Shown one piece after another: positions 1 through 5,920 of a stretch of DNA of 9,855 nucleotides. Numbering within the stretch: position 1 is the stretch's first letter; each line of letters starts with the position of its first letter. Both the position numbers and the translations under genes were made by a program. The stretch is from assembly GCA_030039815.1 (NCBI GenBank), contig JASHUW010000678.1:1-9855 (forward strand), given 5' to 3'. The notes beneath the pieces were generated by a model. That model made no database searches. It worked only from the letters and a program-made list of their open reading frames with translations, and was not told the DNA's origin. The DNA comes from Alphaproteobacteria bacterium. Lineage in GTDB: Bacteria > Pseudomonadota > Alphaproteobacteria > ATCC43930 > CGMCC-115725.

Positions 1-6
1 GAAGAG

Positions 7-348
7 CTAGACGAACCCGACAGCGGACTCCTGAACCTCATCGCCGTGCGCAAACTCATCGGAGATCGGCAAGTGCTCCAATTCCGAGCTATAGAGAAGC
101 GCTGACAGAGTGTAGCCGTCGTCACCCTCTCCGACCTGCAGCTCCGGTTCAAAGTCCTCCGGCAATTCGGCGGCACAGCTCACGGTCGTCGGCCGAGCGT
201 CGTCGAAGCACAACTCCGCGTCTTCACCCCAAGGCTCGGCCAGATCGTCCACAGCTCTTCGACAAGCAGTGTCAAGATCGGGCGCTTCAACCAGGATGTG
301 TTCAAACATTGGCACAAGGTATTGGCGTTCAATGATATATCGGGGCAT
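7..348 (-). CDS. small acidic protein of unknown function
   Basis: This encodes 113 residues beginning MPRYIIERQYLVPMFEHI. The frame is open a further 21 codons upstream, but I chose the ATG at 346-348 because a GGAG ribosome-binding site sits 8 bp before it (ggagaacgaactATG) and the upstream extension does not look coding. The protein is strongly acidic, with no signal peptide or membrane segment. A beta-rich N-terminus (residues 1-20) and a segment around 'DDARPTTVSCAAELPEDFEPE' suggest a small compact cytoplasmic protein. I do not recognise a named family. It is divergent from the HNH nuclease gene, with about 80 bp between the two starts, so the two may share a control region. Nothing in the sequence shows that it is an antitoxin or an immunity protein. 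Confidence 0.6.
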   Translation of the reverse strand: MPRYIIERQYLVPMFEHILVEAPDLDTACRRAVDDLAEPWGEDAELCFDDARPTTVSCAAELPEDFEPELQVGEGDDGYTLSALLYSSELEHLPISDEFAHGDEVQESAVGFV

Positions 349-428
349 AGTTCGTTCTCCGGGGCCAAGAACGCTGGTTGAAAATATAACCGACTCTCGC
401 GTCACGTGCATCTCAGCAAGGATGTCAG
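349..428. promoter_or_regulatory. divergent promoter region between the small acidic protein and the HNH gene
   Basis: This 80-bp spacer separates two divergent start codons. It is locally AT-rich (gaaaatataac, 380-390). On the minus strand TATATT (388 to 383) would serve as a -10 about 35 bp before the small gene. On the plus strand TTGAAA (378-383) resembles a -35 element, but no good -10 lies 16-18 bp further on. AAGGA at 418-422 is the ribosome-binding site of the HNH gene. The promoter assignment is inferred from sequence resemblance only. Confidence 0.3.
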
Positions 429-1400
429 ATGCCCGTCAAGCTCGTGGTTGCCGTGACCGATCGTGACTGGTTCGAGCACCTGCGATCACGGCCCGAGATT
501 ACGGAAGTCAACTTTTGGTCGCCCGGCACTGCCTCATTCCGCGCGCTTGAACCCGGCGAATTATTTTTCTTCAAGCTGCATGCCCCGCAAAACTACGTCG
601 CGGGGTTTGGAATCTTTGCCCACGCGAACACGTTACCCTGTTCACTCGCATGGGACGCATTTGGCGACGCGAACGGCGCCAATACTCTGGAAGAAATGCG
701 CGCTCGGATCGCGCGCTATCGTCACCTACAGCCCGGGGATCGCAGCGATTTTACGATCGGATGCCGGGTGCTGGCACCCGCTTTTTTCTTTGATGAGTCG
801 GATTGGTTGGAAGTCCCCCAGGGCTGGGCGCGTAATATCGTGTCCTTCAAGACGTACACGTCGGATGACCCCGAAGGATTTCGTCTGTGGGAGGCCGCCC
901 AACATTATTTGCAGGGAACTCCGCCAGAGTTTTCGCCTTATCGTCAACTATCCGAACCACCCGCGCCTCTCTTCATCGGGTCTGGCCAAACACCGATTGG
1001 CGGCTGGGGTGAGCCCACTTTAATTCGCCCTCGCCTTGGCCAAGGTGCGTTCCGCATACTTGTGACTGACAATTATAACAGGCGATGCGCGGTGACCGGC
1101 GAAAGAACATTGCCGGCCTTGGAGGCCGCCCATATCCGACCATTTGCTGCACATGGCCAACATGATCCAAGGAACGGTCTCTTGCTGAGGCGTGATCTTC
1201 ATAGCCTCTTTGATCGCGGGTATGTCACTGTGACGCCCGCTCATCATTTTGAAGTGAGCCGTCGCATCCGCGATGGGTTTGAGAATGGCCGCGATTACTA
1301 TGCGCTGCATGGAAAGTCGATCCTCCTTCCAGAGGCCGAGCATCAACGCCCAGATCCGATCGCCCTTTCTTGGCACAACGAGAATCGCTTCCTCGGTTAA
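429..1400 (+). CDS. HNH endonuclease with PUA-like (EVE/ASCH/SRA-type) N-terminal domain, possible type IV restriction enzyme
   Basis: This is a 323-residue protein with two parts. The C-terminal part (about 205-270) is an HNH_2-type beta-beta-alpha-metal nuclease. C220 begins the core, EAAHI carries the first catalytic His (H235), RNG supplies N249, and DLHSLFD supplies H258 with the usual following 'FD'. All core residues are present, so it should be catalytically competent. The N-terminal part (about 5-145) has FFFKLHAPQNYVAGFGIF (46-63), a pattern like the beta-barrel of PUA/EVE/ASCH domains that read modified bases. Proteins with such a domain joined to HNH are known as modification-dependent (type IV) restriction enzymes, for example the EVE-HNH and SRA-HNH groups. 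The start is supported by AAGGA six bases upstream. No methylase gene is adjacent, which fits type IV better than type II. Assignment of the N-terminal domain is tentative. An alternative is an uncharacterised HNH protein of COG3440 type. Confidence 0.75.
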   Translation: MPVKLVVAVTDRDWFEHLRSRPEITEVNFWSPGTASFRALEPGELFFFKLHAPQNYVAGFGIFAHANTLPCSLAWDAFGDANGANTLEEMRARIARYRHLQPGDRSDFTIGCRVLAPAFFFDESDWLEVPQGWARNIVSFKTYTSDDPEGFRLWEAAQHYLQGTPPEFSPYRQLSEPPAPLFIGSGQTPIGGWGEPTLIRPRLGQGAFRILVTDNYNRRCAVTGERTLPALEAAHIRPFAAHGQHDPRNGLLLRRDLHSLFDRGYVTVTPAHHFEVSRRIRDGFENGRDYYALHGKSILLPEAEHQRPDPIALSWHNENRFLG

Positions 1401-1431
1401 AAATCTTCCTGACTGCCTTGAAATGCAGCGT

Positions 1432-1450
1432 ATGTTCACTACATGTTCAC
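1432..1450 (+). promoter_or_regulatory. LexA-box-like element GTTC-N7-GTTC
   Basis: ATGTTCAC occurs at 1432-1439 and again at 1443-1450, giving GTTC (1434-1437), seven bases, then GTTC (1445-1448). This is the exact form of the alphaproteobacterial LexA operator, GTTCN7GTTC. A -35-like TTGAAA lies at 1418-1423, and the box falls where a -10 would be, which suits repression. No recognisable SOS gene follows. The next open frame starts at 1443 or 1463 and contains the 45-bp repeats. An eight-base constraint can arise by chance, so confidence is moderate. Confidence 0.4.
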
Positions 1451-1511
1451 GATCTGCAGCAAGATGCTTGGGTCAAATGGCGAGGTTGTGGTGATCGGAA
1501 CGGCGGGAGAA

Positions 1512-1613
1512 CCTCCTGATATTTTCGTCGATAACAGGAGGAGAACAGGAGGTGAGCCTCCTGTTAATTTCGTCGGTAACAGGCGGGTAACAGACAGTTC
1601 ACCGCCTGATACA
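1512..1613 (+). repeat. 45-bp tandem repeat (about 2.2 copies) with nested hairpins
   Basis: Units start at 1512 (CCTCCTG), 1557 (CCTCCTG) and 1602 (CCGCCTG), an exact 45-base period. Each unit carries the core TTTCGTCG(A/G)TAACAGG. The unit ends are complementary. CAGGAGG (1535-1541 and 1546-1552) pairs with CCTCCTG, including a perfect 9-bp stem AACAGGAGG/CCTCCTGTT with a 4-base loop (1544-1565). CAGGCGG (1580-1586) pairs with CCGCCTG (1602-1608), an A-T to C-G change matched on both sides. Because 45 is a multiple of three, the array also reads in one open frame (1443-1730) as a 15-residue repeat, PP-x2-FV-x-NRR. It may be a mobile palindromic repeat, a structured RNA or a short coding repeat. 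I cannot tell which. Confidence 0.65.
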
Positions 1614-1653
1614 AAAGCTCGCAGCTCGGTGACCGGGGCAGCAAGGGAAACGC

Positions 1654-1764
1654 ATGAAGATCGTCGTTCCGGACGACTGCCGGGACGTCATCCGCAAACT
1701 TGCCGCGCCCAAGCCGCTCGCCAGGCGTGAGGTCACGCGCGGCCGCGAGCCGGAGCGCGATCTT
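1654..1764 (+). pseudogene. fragment resembling the N-terminus of a D-2-hydroxyacid dehydrogenase
   Basis: The frame opens MKIVVPDDCRDVIRKLAAPK and continues for about 37 residues to REPERDL. This resembles the conserved start of D-isomer-specific 2-hydroxyacid dehydrogenases (MKIVVxDDYQDxVRxL...). No catalytic or NAD-binding segment (GxGxxG) follows. The same frame stays open to 2193 but loses any resemblance and becomes Arg/Pro-rich, as expected of a chance frame. I read this as the remnant of a gene whose body was deleted. The match is from memory of the family, not from an alignment, so confidence is low. Confidence 0.35.
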
Positions 1765-1815
1765 GGCCGGGATTACCGGGCGATAGCGGCGGGGTATGTG
1801 AAAAGCGATAAGGTC

Positions 1816-2025
1816 TTACTTTTTGGCCGCCACATGATCCATTGCCGCGGCATCGGGAGTTGCCAGGATCACGGTCAGCACCCGGATTTTCGGCTGTGTC
1901 GGCGTCTTGCTCGAACCGCCGACGGCGGGGCGATCCTCAAGGGTGAACGACACAACATCGGCAGACTGCGGCGCCGGGCGCGGCCGGTGACGCGGACTGG
2001 TGCGAGCCCTACCGTGCGAGCGCAT
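1816..2025 (-). CDS. hypothetical 69-residue protein
   Basis: The ATG at 2025-2023 has GGAG seven bases upstream (ggagtgatgcgATG). It lies 4 bp after the stop of the 84-residue gene upstream, which suggests co-transcription. The product has an Arg/Pro/His-rich basic N-terminus (1-20), then a more protein-like part with FTLEDRPAV and KIRVLTVILATPDAA. No known domain or signal is visible. The surrounding frames are all open to some extent because of GC bias, so the good ribosome-binding site and spacing are the main support. It may be a real small gene or decayed sequence. Confidence 0.35.
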   Translation of the reverse strand: MRSHGRARTSPRHRPRPAPQSADVVSFTLEDRPAVGGSSKTPTQPKIRVLTVILATPDAAAMDHVAAKK

Positions 2026-2029
2026 CGCA

Positions 2030-2284
2030 TCACTCCGCCGCGGTACGATAGGGATTGCAGGCGGCAGAGCCCTTGCCGTTTTGGATTTCGCAACGCGCCT
2101 CGAGGCTTCGGGCAAACGATGCCGCGTCGCCCTTCCAGGACTGGAACGCAAGCTTGTCTTGCTCCGTCATCACCGGCGCCAGCTTCTGCATGATTTGATG
2201 CCGAGCGTAGACTTCTTTGATGAAAGGCGAGACCAAGGCCGCCAATATCAAAAAGGCGATGCAGCCGATTGCCGTACGTTTCAT
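2030..2284 (-). CDS. small membrane-anchored protein of unknown function
   Basis: This encodes 84 residues beginning MKRTAIGCIAFLILAALVSP. The start at 2284 was preferred over an ATG six codons upstream because a purine-rich gagggaag precedes it and it gives a classic Met-Lys-Arg plus hydrophobic helix (about residues 5-21). That helix is an uncleaved anchor or signal, with no lipobox around C8. The remainder is a short soluble domain (MTEQDKLAFQSWKGDAASFA) with two cysteines, C68 and C78 approximately, near the end, which could form a disulphide if exported. I do not recognise the family. It is probably real, given the coherent amphipathic composition. A small gene of unknown function follows 4 bp downstream. 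Confidence 0.6.
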   Translation of the reverse strand: MKRTAIGCIAFLILAALVSPFIKEVYARHQIMQKLAPVMTEQDKLAFQSWKGDAASFARSLEARCEIQNGKGSAACNPYRTAAE

Positions 2285-2545
2285 CACTTCCCTCGCCCCC
2301 AATCTCTATACTCGAACGAGACGCGCGCCTCCGGATGCTATGGCTTTCACCGGTTACTTGCGCTTCCGCGACCTACACATTTTCCATCATCTTTGGTGTT
2401 CAGCTTGCCGCTTCGATATAGCAGCATTTTTTCGCAAATTTAACGAAAATACATGGTTAACAGAACCGTTGCGTTCATTGCTTATCCGCGCCGAGGACGG
2501 GATCTCAACTGGCGGCGGCAGGAAATCTCCCGCGCCGCAGCCCCC
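2285..2545. other. AT-richer intergenic region
   Basis: This 261-bp stretch lies between the transglycosylase stop and the start of the small membrane protein. It is clearly more AT-rich than its surroundings (atttttcgcaaatttaacg). It contains TTAACCAT on the minus strand (2460 to 2453), which resembles a CtrA half-site, and a second TTAA at 2440-2443. The spacing of 13 does not match the TTAA-N7-TTAA CtrA site. No convincing terminator hairpin with a T-run was found. Confidence 0.3.
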
Positions 2546-3418
2546 TCATGTCCGCAGCGCGACGCAGGCGCCGCCGATCGCCATGATCGCCCGGCAGGTC
2601 CGATCCGCGTCGGCGCGCGAGGCTTCCGGTATCATGATCCGGAAGAACGGGCGCCAGCCGCGGCTGCGCAGCACGCCGCCGAGGATCATCGGCCGCACGT
2701 CGCCCAGGACGCCGCGATAGCGCTGCTCGGCGCGGGCGAAGGAGGCGAGCGCGATCGCCTTGGAGAAATTGCCGGCGAGCTGCACGCCCCACGGTGCCGG
2801 CGGCACCGCCGTCTCGCCCGCGCCTTCCTGCGACCGCAGCTCGGCGGTGACAGCCGCGCACGATTCATCGGGGCCGGGTTCGCTCGTCGCGGCCGCCGGC
2901 TCGTGGTCGCGCTTCCAATCCTCGGCCGTCGCCCCGGTGACCGACACCACATAGACCTCTGTCTCGGCCGGCAGGGTCGCGGACCCGGCAAGCCAGTCGG
3001 CGACCCGGTTCGATCCCGCGTTGTAGGCCGCGGCCGCCAACCCGATATTGCCGAAATGTTGGGCCAGGTCGACCAGCAACCGCGCCGCCTTCGGAATCGC
3101 CTGCTCGGGGTCGAACGGGTCGGCAAGGCCGCGCTGCGCGGCGGTCTCCGGCATGAATTGCGCGATGCCCTGCGCGCCTTGCGGGCTCGTCACCCCGGCG
3201 CGAAAGCGGCTCTCGGCCCAGATCAATCGCGTCAACAGCCCCACGGGAATGTGGTTCGCCTGGGCCGCCCGCTCGACCAGCGAACAGACCGTCTCGGTGA
3301 CCGTCCCGGCCTGCCGCGGAACCGCGGAGTCGGGCTCCGTCGCGGGCGCCCCGCCGGCGATCGCGGGCCAGAGCAGGCCCAGCGCGAGCAGCGCGGCGCG
3401 ACCGGGGGACGACGTCAC
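2546..3418 (-). CDS. exported SLT lytic transglycosylase with C-terminal SPOR-like domain
   Basis: This 290-residue periplasmic enzyme should cleave peptidoglycan glycan strands to 1,6-anhydro-muramyl products. A signal peptide spans about 1-23. The SLT (goose-lysozyme-like) domain spans about 42-170: catalytic Glu is E69 in IWAESRF, followed by GAQGIAQFMPET (81-92) and AAAYNAGSNRV (129-139). The last 80 residues (from WGVQLAGNFSKA, 210, to CVALRT) have a SPOR-like pattern and probably bind denuded glycan at division sites. The start is GTG at 3418. An in-frame TAG at 3433-3431 lies five codons upstream, with no other start between, so the GTG is the only sensible choice despite a weak ribosome-binding site. 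It lies 228 bp downstream of the substrate-binding protein on the same strand and is probably a separate unit. The SLT call is strong; SPOR is inferred by pattern. Confidence 0.85.
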   Translation of the reverse strand: MTSSPGRAALLALGLLWPAIAGGAPATEPDSAVPRQAGTVTETVCSLVERAAQANHIPVGLLTRLIWAESRFRAGVTSPQGAQGIAQFMPETAAQRGLADPFDPEQAIPKAARLLVDLAQHFGNIGLAAAAYNAGSNRVADWLAGSATLPAETEVYVVSVTGATAEDWKRDHEPAAATSEPGPDESCAAVTAELRSQEGAGETAVPPAPWGVQLAGNFSKAIALASFARAEQRYRGVLGDVRPMILGGVLRSRGWRPFFRIMIPEASRADADRTCRAIMAIGGACVALRT

Positions 3419-3430
3419 GTCGTTGCGCGC

Positions 3431-3638
3431 CTAGGACGGGGAGATGGCGCTTGCCCGCACCGTGGCAGCAGTCGCATCGAGCAGGATCTTCATCCGCCCA
3501 TCCTGCCTGCAGAGGCTGCCCTTGAACAGCCAGGCGCAGACCCGCCTGCCGGACCTCGCCGCGGGCTTCGACGATCTGGCCCCAGGTGGTGTCCTGCGTC
3601 GGTGGCGGCGGCTTCCGCAACACGCCGCCGCCCGGCAA
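3431..3638 (-). other. spacer with possible decayed gene fragment
   Basis: From a TTG at 3638 one frame reads LPGGGVLRKPPPPTQDTTWG, followed by QIVEARGEVRQAGLRLAVQG, then runs on into the transglycosylase gene in the wrong frame. The stretch around TTWGQIVEARGEVRQAGLRL looks like real protein (amphipathic, balanced composition), unlike the Arg-rich noise after it. There is no ribosome-binding site at the TTG, and no stop appears where the protein-like stretch ends. It may be a remnant of a gene lost between the transporter and the transglycosylase. I do not recognise it. Confidence 0.2.
3604..3632 (-). terminator. strong GC hairpin after the substrate-binding protein gene
   Basis: GGCGGCGGC (3604-3612) and GCCGCCGCC (3624-3632) form a perfect 9-bp stem with an 11-base loop, starting about 14 bp past the stop codon of the substrate-binding protein. 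No T-run follows on the minus strand. It is therefore not a textbook intrinsic terminator, and may instead protect the 3' end of the transcript. Tandem GGC triplets could also produce it by chance in GC-rich DNA. Confidence 0.35.
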
Positions 3639-3645
3639 GATCGAA

Positions 3646-4986
3646 CTAGCCGATCGCCTTCAGCGCGGTCTGCTCGACATAAGGCCGGAGCAGCTCGTCG
3701 GCGGCCTTCTGCGCCGCGACGACCGCGTCGGCGGGCGCGACCTTGGCGGAGAAGATCGCCTGGACCTGGTCTTCCATCGCCTTGCGCACGGCGACCGTGT
3801 TGAACGTGTCGAACCACGGCACCGCGAATTTGAGCTGGTCGAGCGCGATCTTGGCGTCCGGGTGATCGCTCATGAACTTCTGCATGTCGGGCAGGTCGTA
3901 GGCCGCCTTGCGCGGCGAGAAGTAGCCGGTGAACCGACTCCATTCGCCGGCGATCTCGGGGCTGACCAGCCAGTTGATGAGCGTCCACGCCGCCGCCTGG
4001 CGCTCGGGCGTGTTGCCCTTGGGCAGGATCAGCGAGGCACCGCCGATCGGCGCCGCGTTGCGCACCGCCTTCGGCAGGAACGCGACCTTGTACGGCGTCT
4101 TCATGTTGTCGCGGACAAAGCTCAACGAACCGGTTGAAAGAAGCATCGTGCCGAGCCGACCGGCAAAAAACGCGCTGGTGCAGGCGTTGGCGTCGCTGAC
4201 GCCGGGCGGCATCACCTTGGCCTTGTTGACCAGCGTGTCGAGCAGAGTCAGCGCGCCGAGGCTCGACGGCGCGTTGTAGTAAACCTCGCCGCCGTAATCG
4301 TGGTTGTAGTACTGCCCGCCGTTCTGCATCACGAAGGCGCTGGTCAACCAACCGCAATAATCGTAGGTGCCGGGAAACATGATCCCCCAGCGGCTGCCGT
4401 CGGCCTTGGTGAGCTTCTTCGCGGCGTCGAGCCAATCGGCCCAGGTTTCGGGCGGCTTGTCGGGGTCGAGCCCGGCATCCTTGAAGGCGTCGACGCTGTA
4501 GTACATCAGCGGCGTCGAATTCTGGTAGGGGATGCCGTAGACCTTGTCGTCGATCACCGCATTGGGCTTCAGCGCCGGCCAGAAATTGTCGAAATAGACG
4601 GCGGCGGTCTTGCCGTCCTTTTCGATCAGCGAGTCCCAGGGATCGACATCGCCGTTGATCACGTATTCGCGCACGAAATTGGCCGACATGATGACCGCGG
4701 CGGGCGGCTTCCCAGCCTTGATCGCGGCGCGGGTCTTGAGGCTCGTATCGTCGTAGCTGCCGGTATAAACCGCGGTCGCCTTGATGTCGGCGTGCTGGGT
4801 GTTGAAGCGGTCGATCAGCTCTTTCATCTTGTCGGCGAGCTTTCCCTGCACCGGCACCGGAAAGAACAGGTCGATCTCGACCGGGTCGGCGGCGAACGCC
4901 GTCTTGGTCATCGCCGCCGCGGCGGTCACCGCGAGCGCGCCCCCGAGCGAGGTTTTGAGCGCGGTGCGCCGGGTAATCTCGGTCAT
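3646..4986 (-). CDS. UgpB-like ABC transporter substrate-binding protein
   Basis: This is a 446-residue periplasmic binding protein of solute-binding family 1. The start at 4986 was chosen because GGGGGAG lies just upstream and the N-terminus is then a twin-arginine-like signal (TRRTALK, 5-11), with an Ala-rich core and likely cleavage after AFA (32). The mature part begins with EIDLFFPVPVQGKLADKMKE. Features shared with UgpB, the glycerol-3-phosphate/glycerophosphocholine receptor, include IPYQNSTPLMYYSVDAFKDA (152-171), STGSL (284-288), IGGASLIL (314-321) and FTGYFSPRKAAYDL (352-365). It follows its permease gene after a gap of only 10 bp. The substrate is inferred: the wider family includes sugar and polyol receptors, so glycerol-phosphate specificity rests on resemblance plus the Pho box at the head of the operon. 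Confidence 0.8.
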   Translation of the reverse strand: MTEITRRTALKTSLGGALAVTAAAAMTKTAFAADPVEIDLFFPVPVQGKLADKMKELIDRFNTQHADIKATAVYTGSYDDTSLKTRAAIKAGKPPAAVIMSANFVREYVINGDVDPWDSLIEKDGKTAAVYFDNFWPALKPNAVIDDKVYGIPYQNSTPLMYYSVDAFKDAGLDPDKPPETWADWLDAAKKLTKADGSRWGIMFPGTYDYCGWLTSAFVMQNGGQYYNHDYGGEVYYNAPSSLGALTLLDTLVNKAKVMPPGVSDANACTSAFFAGRLGTMLLSTGSLSFVRDNMKTPYKVAFLPKAVRNAAPIGGASLILPKGNTPERQAAAWTLINWLVSPEIAGEWSRFTGYFSPRKAAYDLPDMQKFMSDHPDAKIALDQLKFAVPWFDTFNTVAVRKAMEDQVQAIFSAKVAPADAVVAAQKAADELLRPYVEQTALKAIG

Positions 4987-4996
4987 GTTCTCCCCC

Positions 4997-5815
4997 CTAC
5001 TTGATGCCGGATGAGACAAAGGACGAAATGAAGCGGCGCTGGAAGACGAGGAACAGGATCAACAGCGGCGCGGCGACAAAAAACGTGCCGGCGGCGACGA
5101 CACCCCAATCCGACCCCGCCTCGGCACCCGAGGTGAAGGTCGACAACCCCACCGTCAGTACCTGGTTTTGCGGCGAGGACACCGCCATCAGCGGCCACAG
5201 GAACTCGTTCCAATGCGCCGTCAGCGAGACGATCGCGAACGCCACGAGGCCCGGCCGCGCCAACGGCAACAGCACATGGCGGATCAGCACCGGTATCGAG
5301 GCGCCGTCGAGCATCGCCGCCTCCTCGAAATCCTTGGGGATGGCGCGAAACGTCTGACGCATCAGGAAGACGCCGAAGGCGGAGGCGAAATACGGCGCCA
5401 TGATCCCCGGCAGCCGGTCATAGAGGTGCAGCGACACCAGCGTCTGGAGGTTCGGCACGATCAGCAGCGGCGGGATCAGCAAGAGCTGCAGCGGGAACAG
5501 CGAAAAGACGACATCGCGGCCGGGAAAGTCGAGCCGCGCAAAGGCGTAGCCCGCCATGCTGATCGTCACCAGCTGCACCGCCAGGATGCCGCCGCACATC
5601 AGGAACGTGTTGAGGTACCAAAGCGGGAAACTGCCGCTGGTCCACGCCTCGACGAAATTGCCGAGGCCGAACGGGCCGGACGGGGTCAGCGAGGCGATGT
5701 CGGGCGGCACGCCGGGACGGAGCGACGCGACCGCCATCCAGGCGAACGGCACGACCCAGATCAGCGCCGCCGCGCTTGCCGCGAGCAGCGCAATTATGCG
5801 ACCCCTCGTCCTCAT
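4997..5815 (-). CDS. ABC transporter inner-membrane permease, UgpE-like (MalG-type)
   Basis: This 272-residue integral membrane protein has about six helices. The first is at 8-30 and the last at 240-258. The EAA loop that docks on the ATPase spans about 164-190 (EEAAMLDGASIPVLIRHVLL), with the conserved Gly and following P-L-x-x-P-G. Length and order match MalG/UgpE-type second permeases. GAGG lies five bases before the ATG. This ribosome-binding site touches the end of the palindromic repeat that separates the gene from the first permease. The substrate-binding protein gene follows after 10 bp, so translation of the two is probably coupled. It is almost certainly a transporter half-channel; the substrate is inferred from the neighbours. 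Confidence 0.85.
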   Translation of the reverse strand: MRTRGRIIALLAASAAALIWVVPFAWMAVASLRPGVPPDIASLTPSGPFGLGNFVEAWTSGSFPLWYLNTFLMCGGILAVQLVTISMAGYAFARLDFPGRDVVFSLFPLQLLLIPPLLIVPNLQTLVSLHLYDRLPGIMAPYFASAFGVFLMRQTFRAIPKDFEEAAMLDGASIPVLIRHVLLPLARPGLVAFAIVSLTAHWNEFLWPLMAVSSPQNQVLTVGLSTFTSGAEAGSDWGVVAAGTFFVAAPLLILFLVFQRRFISSFVSSGIK

Positions 5816-5823
5816 TCCTTCCT

Positions 5824-5897
5824 CGTCATGGCCGGACTTGATCCGGCCATCTCTGCGAGCTTGGAGCGAGATCCCCGGGTCAAGCCCGGGGATGACG
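5824..5897. repeat. palindromic intergenic repeat (REP-like, alphaproteobacterial type), copy 1
   Basis: Two hairpins with 5-base loops lie side by side: ATGGCCGGA-CTTGA-TCCGGCCAT (5828-5850) and ATCCCCGGG-TCAAG-CCCGGGGAT (5871-5893). They are enclosed by CGTCAT (5824-5829) and ATGACG (5892-5897). Read on the plus strand it gives MAGLDPAI...DPRVKPGDD, the familiar chance translation of a repeat widespread in alphaproteobacteria. It sits inside the transporter operon, between the two permeases. Confidence 0.85.
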
Positions 5898-5920
5898 CTT
5901 TCGAGATCTCGAAAGCGTCA
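5893..5920. repeat. perfect 28-bp palindrome at the end of the first permease gene
   Basis: TGACGCTTTCGAGA (5893-5906) is followed directly by its exact reverse complement (5907-5920). The stop codon of the first permease (5920 to 5918) forms its edge. It abuts the REP-like repeat and shares a few bases with it. In the transcript it would form a 12-13 bp hairpin with almost no loop, right after the stop codon, without a T-run. It could hinder 3' exonucleases or ribosomes, or be a duplex protein-binding site. Confidence 0.7.

Noticed and set aside
1544..1565. Perfect 9-bp hairpin as intrinsic terminator of the HNH gene
   Set aside because: It lies 144 bp past the stop and is followed by AATTTCG, not a T-run. 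It is better explained as part of the 45-bp repeat.
1512..1613. CRISPR array
   Set aside because: There are only about two units, the repeats are contiguous without unique spacers, and no cas genes are present.
2440..2460. CtrA-type site from two TTAA words
   Set aside because: The spacing is 13 bp, not 7. Only one side extends to TTAACCAT.
2453..3649. Long open frame (398 codons) on the plus strand
   Set aside because: It lies antisense to the transglycosylase and its product is an Arg/Gly/Ala/Pro-rich chance translation of GC-rich DNA. The minus-strand frame has catalytic SLT motifs and a signal peptide.
3431..4435. Open frame of 334 codons on the minus strand
   Set aside because: It overlaps the substrate-binding protein gene in another frame and is Arg-rich throughout. 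The binding protein frame matches its family over full length.
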